NCBI RefSeq assembly: GCF_036227485.1 | Contig: NZ_CP109479.1 | Coordinates: 4,588,001-4,652,000, forward strand | Reading direction: 5' to 3' | DNA: 64,000 bases | From: Streptomyces sp. NBC_01451 | GTDB lineage: Bacteria > Actinomycetota > Actinomycetes > Streptomycetales > Streptomycetaceae | Shown here: in pieces, positions 7,944 through 15,065 of the stretch | Numbering within the stretch: position 1 is the stretch's first letter | Layout: every line of letters begins with the position of its first letter | The notes under the pieces: model-generated | Told to the model about the DNA's origin: nothing | The model's database searches: none | The model's input: only the letters and a program-made list of their open reading frames with translations | Translations under genes and position numbers: made by a program

Positions 7944-8528
7944 GCGTGGACTCCTGAGGTGTCGTAGGTGTGGGCCAGCGCCGGACGAACCGGCCCCGGC
8001 TCCCCGCGCTCCCACCCGTACGGGCCCCGCAGTGAAGCGGGCCCGGACGGGTGGGAGAGGCAGCCGGCCGCAGCGCTATCCGCTGCGATGCCAGGAAGAA
8101 CAGAGCGACCGGATCGTTCGTCGACGGTTGCTCCCGTGCGAACTGGGGTGGTGTGCGGGTGCCGTCGGCCGGCCGATCACGACGGCACCCGTTGATGTCT
8201 CTGACTCACCGGAACCCCTCTCTGAGATTGCGTGCATGGGTGTTGCTGCAAGGGGGACCAAGTCCCCACTCTCCGGCCGTTGCACGCGGTCACCGGGCCA
8301 CCTCGCCAGTCGGGCCGAAGCCCTGATTTCTGGCCTTTAGCGGGTCTTGCAGCGTTCTCCCGCCCTCAGCATTTGCGCAGGTCAAACCAGCTAAGACAGC
8401 TCCACCCTCGACTTGCCTAGGGGGGCTTTCCGTCCTGCCTGTTAGAGACCATAGGCAAACTCGAACGGCTACGCAACCCCCTCTTGCGATAGAGTTCGAC
8501 AGCCCCCCTAGGCAAAGGATGGAGACTC
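7944..8528. other. Divergent promoter region of the AICE (585 bp, no gene seen)
   Basis: This gap separates the minus-strand transfer operon from the plus-strand HTH/PP2C pair, so it must hold promoters for both. I see no frame with convincing codon bias. The only clear structure is the inverted repeat at 8413-8515 listed separately. Confidence 0.6.
8413..8515. promoter_or_regulatory. 15-bp perfect inverted repeat, probable operator of the HTH gene
   Basis: TTGCCTAGGGGGGCT at 8413-8427 is repeated exactly in inverted orientation at 8501-8515, 73 bp apart, the second copy ending 13 bp before the GTG of the HTH gene. A third related half-site (ATAGGCAAA) lies at 8451-8459. The paired sites flank the likely promoter, which suits looping or cooperative autorepression by the adjacent HTH protein. 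Confidence 0.7.
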
Positions 8529-9374
8529 GTGCACAAGGACATGGAGCAGGTCGCAGGGACCACCGACCCGGTCGACCGAGCCAAAGCCGCGATAGACCTG
8601 ATGGCGACGTATCAGGGCTGGGTGCTGGAGTTGTCACGCATCCGGCGTGAGGCCATCGAGGAAGCCCAGGCGTCCGGCATGACGCAGGCCGAGATCGCCA
8701 AGCGGCTGGGGGTGAGTCGCGGCCGGGTAGGACAACTGGCGTCCGCCGGTCCGCCTCCTGAACGCGCGTTCTTCGGCACGGACCTGGTGACCGTGTCGCT
8801 CGGTGGCAAGTACGAGGCTGGCAAGACCCCCGAGCAGAACCCCAGCGAGGTGGTCACCAGGGAGGACATCAGCAACTTTGAACATCTGCGAACGCTGCTA
8901 GGCGGCATGAAACTTGAGGCCAAGTACGAGGTGGTCCCACCGACCGGAATGATCAACCTCAACCGTGACAACCACGTCGTCATATGCGGCCCGCGGCTGT
9001 CGCCCATCGTGGCCCAGGTGCTGGAAGGGGATGACAACCTGCGGTTCGAGAAGGATCGGGCCTGGCACCTGGTAGACCAGAACACAGGGCAGGCCTACCG
9101 GTCCCCGATGGATGAGGACGGCTCGGCAGGCGACTTCGGTTACCTGGGGCGACTCCCCCGCCTGGACGGCCGGGGGACGTTCCTGTACATCGCTGGAGTC
9201 CACTCCATCGGTGCGAACGGGGTTGTTCACTACCTGGAGAACAACCTGGCCGAGTTGTACCGAGAGGTGCGTACGCGGCGCTTCTCGACACTCATTTCGT
9301 GCCGATACGATCCGAAGACGCTCGACGTGCTGGAGAGTCGGCGTGTCACCCCGCTGTACCGACATGAGGCGTGA
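8529..9374 (+). CDS. Helix-turn-helix protein with uncharacterised C-terminal sensor-like domain
   Basis: Residues 45-72 form a helix-turn-helix (MTQAEIAKRLGVSRGRVGQL) after a helical N-terminus. The C-terminal half (about 135-281) starts with a hydrophobic strand and a VVICGPRLSP motif, suggestive of a nucleotide-binding Rossmann-like fold, then YLGRLPRLDGRGTFLYIAGV and GVVHYLENNLAELYREV. I know this arrangement from other actinomycete proteins but no function. The GTG at 8529 is preceded by GGATGGAG. The next gene, a PP2C-like phosphatase, overlaps its stop by GTGA, so the two form one translational unit. A ligand-responsive autoregulator is the working idea. Confidence 0.7.
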   Translation: MHKDMEQVAGTTDPVDRAKAAIDLMATYQGWVLELSRIRREAIEEAQASGMTQAEIAKRLGVSRGRVGQLASAGPPPERAFFGTDLVTVSLGGKYEAGKTPEQNPSEVVTREDISNFEHLRTLLGGMKLEAKYEVVPPTGMINLNRDNHVVICGPRLSPIVAQVLEGDDNLRFEKDRAWHLVDQNTGQAYRSPMDEDGSAGDFGYLGRLPRLDGRGTFLYIAGVHSIGANGVVHYLENNLAELYREVRTRRFSTLISCRYDPKTLDVLESRRVTPLYRHEA

Positions 9375-10183
9375 TCATGCGAGTCTCCATCGACACCCAC
9401 CCCGGCGGGACCAATCCCAACGAAGACTGGGTGGCTGGCACGTCCACGCTCGCCATCGTGCTGGACGGACTGAGTACGGCGGGCCTGAACACGGGATGCC
9501 GTCACGGCGTCCCGTGGTACGTCTCGCAGCTCGGCAGTCAGCTTGTGGCGGCGCTTGCAGCACCTGACCGGACACTTGCCGCCGGGTTGGCGGAAGCCCT
9601 CGAACGGGTCGCCGCAATGCACCCTGAGTGCGACCTGAACAATCCAGGGACTCCCTCAGCCACGGTCGCAGTGCTGCGGCATCGGGGCGAAGACCTTGAC
9701 CACCTCGTTCTCGCAGACTCACCGATCGTCATCGAGGGGCCGGAGGACTACTCGGTAATCACGGATCTCCGCGTCGATGCCGTCCTTCCCCAGCTCAGGG
9801 CCGAGGTCGAAAAGCATGAGACGGACACGCCAGAGCACAAGGAAGCCTTGCAACGTTTCGTGCATGCTCAGCGACAGGTCCGTAACACCGCAGACGGTTA
9901 CTGGGTCGCTTCGGCCAGCCCGGAAGCAGCCGAGCACGCGCTAACCGGCACGACGCCGCTCCGGGAGGCGCAAGCCGCACTTGTCATGTCCGACGGTGCC
10001 TCCCGTCTCGTCACCGAGTACGGAATGGCGACCTGGCCCGAGGTCTTCGCGACGCTCCGCGCTGGGGGACCCCGCGAGCTGATCGACAATGTGCGGAAGG
10101 TTGAAGCGACGGACCCGACCGGTCGCCGGTGGCCACGCTACAAGTCCGGCGACGATGCCGCAGTGGCCTTCTGCCAGTGGTGA
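9371..10183 (+). CDS. PP2C-family (PPM) phosphatase-like protein
   Basis: The 270-aa product has PPM family landmarks: NEDWVAGTSTLAIVLDGLS near residue 17 (N-E-D and V-x-D-G metal-ligand motifs), an internal ALVMSDGASR, and KSGDDAAVAFC at the C-terminus matching the final DD/N motif. It would remove phosphate from Ser/Thr or bind a metal-dependent substrate in the cytoplasm; there is no membrane segment. The GTG at 9371 overlaps the upstream HTH gene stop; an ATG two codons later is an alternative. No partner kinase is adjacent, so its target could be a host kinase substrate or the HTH protein itself. Confidence 0.75.
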   Translation: MIMRVSIDTHPGGTNPNEDWVAGTSTLAIVLDGLSTAGLNTGCRHGVPWYVSQLGSQLVAALAAPDRTLAAGLAEALERVAAMHPECDLNNPGTPSATVAVLRHRGEDLDHLVLADSPIVIEGPEDYSVITDLRVDAVLPQLRAEVEKHETDTPEHKEALQRFVHAQRQVRNTADGYWVASASPEAAEHALTGTTPLREAQAALVMSDGASRLVTEYGMATWPEVFATLRAGGPRELIDNVRKVEATDPTGRRWPRYKSGDDAAVAFCQW

Positions 10184-10206
10184 CGCGCATTCGCCGCCGA
10201 CCAGAC

Positions 10207-10227
10207 TCCGTCTCAGTTTCCGTCTCA
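10207..10227. repeat. Paired TCCGTCTCA repeats, candidate integrase arm-type sites
   Basis: TCCGTCTCA occurs at 10207-10215 and again at 10219-10227, exactly 12 bp apart, 108-128 bp inside the tRNA-Ser att core. The spacing equals that of the TTGCCGTCA pair beside the att core of the second element. Arm-type binding sites of tyrosine integrases have this arrangement. Confidence 0.5.
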
Positions 10228-10334
10228 TTCACCCCCGTCCAGCGCCGTTCACAGCAGTTCGCGCGCCAGTCGGAAGTACGGAAATGAACGGGCCTGAACG
10301 ACCCCGGATCATGCTACGGTGACCGCAAACACAG

Positions 10335-10388
10335 CTCGAAAGCGAGTGTGGCGCAAGTCACCGAGGGTTCAAATCCCTCCGCTACCGC
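10335..10388 (+). other. attR: 3' half of tRNA-Ser(CGA)
   Basis: From CTCGAAAGCGAG (anticodon loop with CGA and 3' anticodon stem), through a serine-type long variable arm and a T-arm (GAGGGTTCAAATCCCTC), to CGCTACC for the acceptor 3' strand, this is the 3' half of a tRNA-Ser. The 5' half (acceptor GGTAGCG, D-arm) is absent upstream. It is therefore an att scar, not a functional tRNA. The bases 5' of it belong to the inserted element and those 3' to the chromosome. Confidence 0.88.
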
Positions 10389-10393
10389 TGTAG

Positions 10394-10423
10394 AAGGGCC
10401 TCGCCGGATTGGCGGGGCCTTTC
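10394..10423 (+). terminator. Terminator of the original tRNA-Ser gene
   Basis: AAGGGCCTCGCC, a GGATT loop and GGCGGGGCCTTTCG form a near-perfect GC-rich hairpin directly after the tRNA 3' end, as expected for the tRNA transcript. Confidence 0.75.
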
Positions 10424-10473
10424 GTGCGACATCAGTCGGGTGTGGTCTGGTCGGGTCTGAGGGGGAGGCCGCC

Positions 10474-10650
10474 GTGGCGGTGAATGCGAAGAAGATTGCC
10501 GTCTATGCCCTCGTGGTCTTCGTGGCGTACGTGATCATCACGGACCCCAGGGGGGCCGCCGACTACGTCGGGATAGCCTTCGAAGGCATCTCGAACGCGG
10601 CCAGTGCCATAGGCGACTTCATGACCTGGATCGCCGACGGCGCCAAGTAG
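10474..10650 (+). CDS. Small single-span membrane protein
   Basis: The 58-aa product starts at GTG 10474 behind GGGGGAGG. It has one membrane helix (IAVYALVVFVAYVIIT) and an amphipathic C-terminal part (YVGIAFEGISNAASAIGDFM). It is the first chromosomal gene after the AICE and lies just before the Dabb gene, probably in one transcript. Function unknown. Confidence 0.6.
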   Translation: MAVNAKKIAVYALVVFVAYVIITDPRGAADYVGIAFEGISNAASAIGDFMTWIADGAK

Positions 10651-10660
10651 GGGAGTACAT

Positions 10661-10954
10661 GTGATCCGCCATCTGGTCCTCTTCAAGCTCAACGAGGGCG
10701 TCCAGCGCGACGAACCGCGAGTCGAGGCGGGCGTCGAGGCCTTCCGTGCCCTGCCCGGTCAGATCGACGAACTCCGCTTCTGGGAGTGCGCCTGGAACAT
10801 CACCGACCGCCCCATCGCCTACGACTTCGCGATCAACTCGGCGGTCGAGGACGGGGACGCGCTGGCGCGGTACCTGGCGCACCCGGCCCACCAGGCGGCG
10901 GCCGGACCGTGGCGCGAGTTCGCCACCTGGGTGATCGCCGACTACGAGTTCTGA
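10661..10954 (+). CDS. Dabb (stress-responsive alpha/beta barrel) family protein
   Basis: The 97-aa product has the typical ferredoxin-like Dabb pattern: MIRHLVLFKLNEGVQRDEPR at the start, a FRALPGQIDELRFWECAWNI centre, and YDFAINSAVEDGDALARYLA, HPAHQAA and a WVIADYEF end. Dabb proteins form dimeric barrels; some bind or cyclise small molecules, most are uncharacterised. The GTG at 10661 has GGGGAG upstream. It is followed by a Rho-independent terminator, so it ends this transcript. Confidence 0.85.
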   Translation: MIRHLVLFKLNEGVQRDEPRVEAGVEAFRALPGQIDELRFWECAWNITDRPIAYDFAINSAVEDGDALARYLAHPAHQAAAGPWREFATWVIADYEF

Positions 10955-10973
10955 GCCGTACGCCGGACAGGCG

Positions 10974-11004
10974 GCCCCACACCGGAACGGTGTGGGGCAT
11001 TTTT
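10974..11004 (+). terminator. Rho-independent terminator after the Dabb gene
   Basis: GCCCCACACC, loop GGAAC or shorter, and GGTGTGGGGC form a 10-bp stem followed by ATTTTT, a classic intrinsic terminator. Confidence 0.9.
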
Positions 11005-11089
11005 GCGTCTTATGGGCCAACTCTTCCTCAACACGGTGTTATGGGGTGCTTGCACACAGTGCACATGTCTTGTGATGCTATGACCGCTT

Positions 11090-11995
11090 TTGACGGATGA
11101 GTTGACCGATGAGTTGACCGATGAAGAGGTGGCCTTGACCGTGTCGGCCAGTACTGCGCCACCCCAGGAAGCCACTGCCCGAGAAGCCGCTGCCCAGGAA
11201 GCCGCACCCCAGGAGCCCGCCCCCCAGCGGAGCCGGGGCGCGGACACCCGGGCGCTCACCCAGGTGCTCTTCGGCCAGCTCAAGATGATGGAGCCGGGTA
11301 CGCCGGAGCACAACCGCGTGCGAGGGGCGCTCATCGAGGCGAACCTCCCGCTCGTCCGCTACGCCGCCGCCCGCTTCCGCTCCCGCAACGAGCCGATGGA
11401 GGACGTCGTCCAGGTCGGCACCATCGGCCTGATCAACGCCATCGACCGCTTCGACCCGGACCGGGGCGTGCAGTTCCCGACGTTCGCGATGCCGACCGTC
11501 ATCGGCGAGATCAAGCGGTACTTCCGGGACAACGTCCGCACGGTCCACGTACCGCGTCGGCTGCACGAGCTGTGGGTACAGGTCAACGGGGCGACGGAGG
11601 ACCTGACGACGGCGTTCGGGCGCACCCCGACGACCGCCGAGATCGCCGAGCGGCTGCGCATCAGCGAGGACGACGTACTGTCCTGCATCGAGGCCGGCCG
11701 TTCCTACCACGCGACCTCGCTGGAGGCCGCCCAGGAGGGCGACGGCCTGCCCGGTCTGGTCGACCGGCTCGGCTTCGAGGACCCCGCGCTGGACGGCGTG
11801 GAGCACCGAGACCTCGTCCGGCACCTCCTGGTCCAGCTCCCGGAACGGGAGCAGCGCATCCTGCTGCTGCGTTACTACAGCAACCTCACCCAGTCGCAGA
11901 TCAGCGTGGAACTGGGCGTCTCCCAGATGCACGTGTCCCGGCTACTGGCCCGTAGCTTCGCGCGGCTGCGCTCCGCGAACCGCGTCGAGGCGTAG
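11090..11995 (+). CDS. sigN: SigB/SigF/SigG-type RNA polymerase sigma factor (SigN-like)
   Basis: A sigma-70 group 3 protein with region 2 ([20 protein letters not shown], then [20 protein letters not shown]), region 3 ([20 protein letters not shown]) and region 4 ([20 protein letters not shown]). Streptomycetes carry several such stress and sporulation sigmas, normally controlled by anti-sigma factors, none of which is adjacent. A close paralogue (SigF) follows downstream; in S. coelicolor sigN and sigF are neighbours. The start is uncertain: TTG 11090 gives an N-terminus with a repeated TDEL unit, while GTG 11129 or GTG 11141 gives shorter forms. The promoter region before it is relatively AT-rich. 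Confidence 0.85.
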   Translation: MTDELTDELTDEEVALTVSASTAPPQEATAREAAAQEAAPQEPAPQRSRGADTRALTQVLFGQLKMMEPGTPEHNRVRGALIEANLPLVRYAAARFRSRNEPMEDVVQVGTIGLINAIDRFDPDRGVQFPTFAMPTVIGEIKRYFRDNVRTVHVPRRLHELWVQVNGATEDLTTAFGRTPTTAEIAERLRISEDDVLSCIEAGRSYHATSLEAAQEGDGLPGLVDRLGFEDPALDGVEHRDLVRHLLVQLPEREQRILLLRYYSNLTQSQISVELGVSQMHVSRLLARSFARLRSANRVEA

Positions 11996-12124
11996 CCGGG
12001 AACAGAAACCGGATACAGGAGCGAGTCGTCACCTGGGAGAGCGAATCGCCCAGTGACGTACTTCCCGACATTTCTTGTGCCAAAAACCTCCAGACCCCCT
12101 TTTTCCAGGTCGGATCCTCGTCCC

Positions 12125-12162
12125 ACATGTCGACATGTCACTACAGCGTGTTGCCGACATGT
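12125..12162. promoter_or_regulatory. ACATGT/GACATGT repeats upstream of sigF
   Basis: The 14-bp palindrome ACATGTCGACATGT (12125-12138) is followed by another GACATGT at 12156-12162, about 115 bp before the sigF start. Three phased copies of a short palindromic unit suggest an operator for a dimeric regulator. Confidence 0.5.
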
Positions 12163-12275
12163 GACATTCTGCGGGAAGAGCGTTTGCCGTGGCTCCGGCT
12201 CCGGTATTCAGGTGAAGGCTGCGTTCCTCAGATCGGAACGTCCGCCGCGACCGTCCGCGACCCAAAGGGGGTGGC

Positions 12276-13193
12276 ATGTCCGCAGACCAGGGCAGCTCCA
12301 AGGTGCTCACGCTCACGAAGAGCGAGTCGGCGCCCGCCGAGCTTCACGACGTCCCGGCCCTTGTAGTGGAGGTCGAGGCAGAGGCAGCCACGGCCGTCCA
12401 GGCCCTCCCGCCCGCTCCGCCGGCCACGGGGGCCATCGACACCCGCACCCTGTCCCGTTCCCTGTTCCTGCGGCTCGCCGCCCTCGACGAGAACAGCCCC
12501 GAGCGTGCGTACGTCCGGGACACCCTCATCGAGCTGAACCTCCCCCTCGTCCGGTACGCGGCGGCCCGCTTCCGCTCCCGGAACGAGCCGATGGAGGACA
12601 TCGTCCAGGTCGGCACCATCGGCCTGATCAAGGCGATCGACCGCTTCGACTGCGAACGCGGCGTCGAGTTCCCGACGTTCGCGATGCCGACGGTCGTGGG
12701 CGAGATCAAACGCTTCTTCCGCGACACGTCGTGGTCGGTGCGCGTACCGCGCCGCCTGCAGGAGCTGCGTCTGGCCCTCACCAAGGCCAGCGACGAGCTC
12801 GCGCAGAAGCTGGACCGCTCCCCCACGGTCACCGAACTCGCCGTGGTCCTGGGCGTGTCCGAGGAGGACGTGGTCGACGGCCTCGCGGTCGGCAACGCTT
12901 ACACGGCCTCGTCCCTGGACTCCCCGGCCCTGGAGGACGACGGCGGCGAGGGCTCCCTGGCCGACCGCCTCGGCTACGAGGACACGGCGCTGGAGGGCGT
13001 GGAGTACCGCGAGTCCCTGAAGCCGCTGCTGGCCAAACTCCCGCCCCGTGAGCGACGGATCATCATGTTGCGCTTCTTCGCCAACATGACCCAGTCGCAG
13101 ATCGGCGAGGAGGTCGGCATCTCCCAGATGCACGTGTCACGCCTCCTGACCCGGACCCTGTCCCAGCTCCGCGAGGGCCTGATCTCCGACTGA
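12276..13193 (+). CDS. sigF: RNA polymerase sigma factor SigF
   Basis: The 305-aa protein is a group 3 sigma factor with the same domain order as the preceding gene: region 2 ([20 protein letters not shown]), region 3 ([20 protein letters not shown]) and region 4 ([20 protein letters not shown]). In S. coelicolor SigF is a late, spore-specific sigma needed for spore wall maturation. The assignment rests on family resemblance and the sigN-sigF neighbourhood. The ATG at 12276 is preceded by AAGGGGGTGG. A 280-bp gap with ACATGT repeats lies upstream, so it probably has its own promoter. Confidence 0.85.
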   Translation: MSADQGSSKVLTLTKSESAPAELHDVPALVVEVEAEAATAVQALPPAPPATGAIDTRTLSRSLFLRLAALDENSPERAYVRDTLIELNLPLVRYAAARFRSRNEPMEDIVQVGTIGLIKAIDRFDCERGVEFPTFAMPTVVGEIKRFFRDTSWSVRVPRRLQELRLALTKASDELAQKLDRSPTVTELAVVLGVSEEDVVDGLAVGNAYTASSLDSPALEDDGGEGSLADRLGYEDTALEGVEYRESLKPLLAKLPPRERRIIMLRFFANMTQSQIGEEVGISQMHVSRLLTRTLSQLREGLISD

Positions 13194-13267
13194 GGGTCTG
13201 TGGAGAGGTCCGCCGAGGATGTCTCCTGACGGTTCACTTCTGACGAAGCATCAGCGACGATGACGCG

Positions 13268-14047
13268 ATGCTTCGACAGACCCGCGCGACGCATACGACG
13301 CACGACCGCCGGGGCGCCATCGCCCTGACCACCTCGGCGGCCGTCGTGACCTGCGCCCTGACAGCGCTGTTGGCGGCATGCGGGGACAGCGGCGGACACG
13401 GCGAGGCTTACGTCCCGGTCGAGCGCCCGGCGATCGGCGGTACGGCGGTTGCTCCCACCGGGGAGGTGACGTTCGTACCGCTGGAGGGACGCGAGCCGGA
13501 AACAGGGGCGCCCAACTCCTCGCCCGGACAGGGCAGTCGGCCGGGCGCACCCGCGACGACGCCCCGATCAGCGGGCGTTCCGGTTTCGACAGAGGGCGCC
13601 GACTCGGCGCGTACAGGCACGAATCCGGCGTCTCCCGGGCCGGCTTCGCCGTCGGCCTCAGCTTCGACACCGACTCCGGCGACGACGCCGACGCCGACTA
13701 CATCGGTACCACCGGCATCGGTACCGACACCGCCCGCCGGTCCCGCGCATCTGACCACCAGTGCGCCGGTACGCGAAGACACGGACAAGCGCTGGTGCGA
13801 GAAGGTGACGCTCGCCTTCCACAACACCGGTGGCTCACCGGTGCGTTCGGGCACGGTGACCTTCGGCACGCACATCATCGACGCGATCGGCATCGACTGG
13901 GCGACCATCGAGTCGACCGTGCCGCTTCCGACACCGATCGGGCCGGGTGCGAGCCGGGAAGCGACCTGGACGGTGTGCGTGGAACCGTGGCGGGTGCCTT
14001 GGGGGATGCGGGTGGAGACGCGCGTGGTCGGGGTGGAGTGGGCGTGA
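13268..14047 (+). CDS. Secreted lipoprotein with Pro/Thr/Ser-rich linker
   Basis: The N-terminus is a lipoprotein signal: basic residues, a hydrophobic stretch (TTSAAVVTCALTALLAAC) and lipobox LAAC with the lipidated cysteine at about residue 38. A low-complexity region rich in Ser, Thr, Pro and Ala (residues 85-160) would span the cell wall. The last 95 residues form a compact domain with two cysteines (RWCEKVTLAFHNTG and TWTVCVEPW) likely joined by a disulfide, possibly a beta-sandwich of the cellulose-binding type. It is outside the cell, membrane-anchored; ligand unknown. Convergent with the next gene. Confidence 0.75.
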   Translation: MLRQTRATHTTHDRRGAIALTTSAAVVTCALTALLAACGDSGGHGEAYVPVERPAIGGTAVAPTGEVTFVPLEGREPETGAPNSSPGQGSRPGAPATTPRSAGVPVSTEGADSARTGTNPASPGPASPSASASTPTPATTPTPTTSVPPASVPTPPAGPAHLTTSAPVREDTDKRWCEKVTLAFHNTGGSPVRSGTVTFGTHIIDAIGIDWATIESTVPLPTPIGPGASREATWTVCVEPWRVPWGMRVETRVVGVEWA

Positions 14048-14058
14048 GGGCGGCCTCC

Positions 14059-14091
14059 GGAACGCGCCGGCCGTGTCACCGGCGCGGTTCC
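14059..14091. terminator. Bidirectional hairpin between convergent genes
   Basis: GGAACGCGCCGG and CCGGCGCGGTTCC pair around an 8-base loop with one bulged base. It sits between the stops of the lipoprotein gene and the small membrane protein gene. Confidence 0.65.
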
Positions 14092-14099
14092 CGTCGGCC

Positions 14100-14297
14100 C
14101 TACTTCAGCGCCAGCCAGGCCACCGCCGCGACCACCAGTACGGCGACGACCACGCCGACGATCAGGCCGATGCGGGGGCCCGCCGGGGCAGGGGCCTGGC
14201 CACCGCCGCCCTGGGGGGTCTCGTCGACGAACGCTCGGAACATCTGGGTGCTGCCCGCGGGGTCGTAGTTGCCCTCGGGGCCCTGGGTGTTGGCCAT
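14100..14297 (-). CDS. Small C-tail-anchored membrane protein
   Basis: The 65-aa product starts MANTQGPEGNYDPAGSTQMF, has a glycine/proline spacer, and ends in a single membrane helix (IGLIVGVVVAVLVVAAVAWL). ATG 14297 is chosen because the upstream part of the frame is low-complexity antisense. It is a type of small streptomycete membrane protein with unknown role, divergently arranged from the MarR gene. Confidence 0.6.
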   Translation of the reverse strand: MANTQGPEGNYDPAGSTQMFRAFVDETPQGGGGQAPAPAGPRIGLIVGVVVAVLVVAAVAWLALK

Positions 14298-14436
14298 GGT
14301 GCGAGACCCTAGCGAACTCGACGGGGCCCGCCCAAGTGGGCCCCCTCTCCCACCGCCCCCACCTGCGCGTTTACGTTCGCCAATACTTGCCTTTGCCAAG
14401 TTTTTAGCCCACCCTTTCCCATTTAATTTGCCTGTA

Positions 14437-14460
14437 GCAACCAATCTTTTCTATGGTTGC
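14437..14460. promoter_or_regulatory. Candidate MarR operator
   Basis: GCAACC (14437-14442) and GGTTGC (14455-14460) form an inverted repeat within an AT-rich stretch, about 45 bp before the start of the MarR gene. A MarR-type dimer site overlapping the promoter of the regulator and the downstream MFS gene is plausible. Confidence 0.5.
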
Positions 14461-14504
14461 CCCAAGCAACGAATACCGGAACGGGGCAGGACTCAGGGGG
14501 TGCG

Positions 14505-15008
14505 GTGGCCGAGCAGACGCAGTACGAGGAGTTGGCGCGTCAGTTCAGTGCCTTCGGCGCCGTGAAACGGGAGATGGGGCGGGTCATGCCGCCCGAGTGT
14601 CCCAGCGGTTCCGCCGTCGTGCTGATGCTGCTCGACCGCTACGGGGACATGCGGATGAGCCGGCTGGCCGAACTGCTCGCCGTCGACATGTCCGTGACCA
14701 GCCGGCATGTCGCGCACGTCGCCGTGCGCGGCTGGATCGAACGGCTCCCCGACCCCGCCGACAAGCGCTCCCGCATTCTGCGGCTGACCCCGTCCGGGCA
14801 GACCCAGATCGGCGAGCTGTCACGGCGGTCCACCGAGCTGCTCGCCCACCGGCTCGCCGACTGGAGCGACGACGAGGTCGGGCAGCTCGCCCGGCTCATG
14901 GGGCGGCTCCGGGAAAGCTTCGGCCCGCAAACGACGCCGAGCACACAGGTGACGTGGAGACGCGGAGACGTAGAGGCACAGAGAGTCAAGGACGTGCAGG
15001 GCTCATGA
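14505..15008 (+). CDS. MarR-family transcriptional regulator
   Basis: The 167-aa winged-helix protein has the MarR DNA-binding core (MRMSRLAELLAVDMSVTSRH, then DPADKRSRILRLTPSGQTQI with the wing DKRSR). GTG 14505 lies behind CAGGGGG; the 48-bp upstream extension is rejected. It is 57 bp upstream of an EmrB/QacA-type exporter and most likely represses it in the absence of a ligand, the usual MarR-exporter arrangement. The ligand is unknown. Confidence 0.85.
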   Translation: MAEQTQYEELARQFSAFGAVKREMGRVMPPECPSGSAVVLMLLDRYGDMRMSRLAELLAVDMSVTSRHVAHVAVRGWIERLPDPADKRSRILRLTPSGQTQIGELSRRSTELLAHRLADWSDDEVGQLARLMGRLRESFGPQTTPSTQVTWRRGDVEAQRVKDVQGS

Positions 15009-15065
15009 GCCGCGACTCATGAGCCGCACAGGACGCACAGGACGCAGCACAGACAAGGAAGCTCA

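Larger units (their letters stand above)
1..10388. mobile_element. Right part of an AICE inserted in a tRNA-Ser(CGA) gene
   Basis: This segment holds an operon typical of actinomycete integrative and conjugative elements: a Prim-Pol replication gene, an FtsK/TraB-like translocase, a DUF2637 Spd-type membrane protein and small conserved AICE proteins, all on the minus strand. It stops at a 54-bp fragment that reads as the anticodon loop to the 3' end of a tRNA-Ser(CGA), which is the usual scar when such an element inserts in a tRNA 3' end. The intact tRNA and, by inference, int and xis should lie left of the window. Gene content is seen directly; the left boundary is not visible. Confidence 0.85.

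Noticed and set aside
10335..10388. Functional tRNA-Ser
   Set aside because: The 5' half is absent; it is an att scar.
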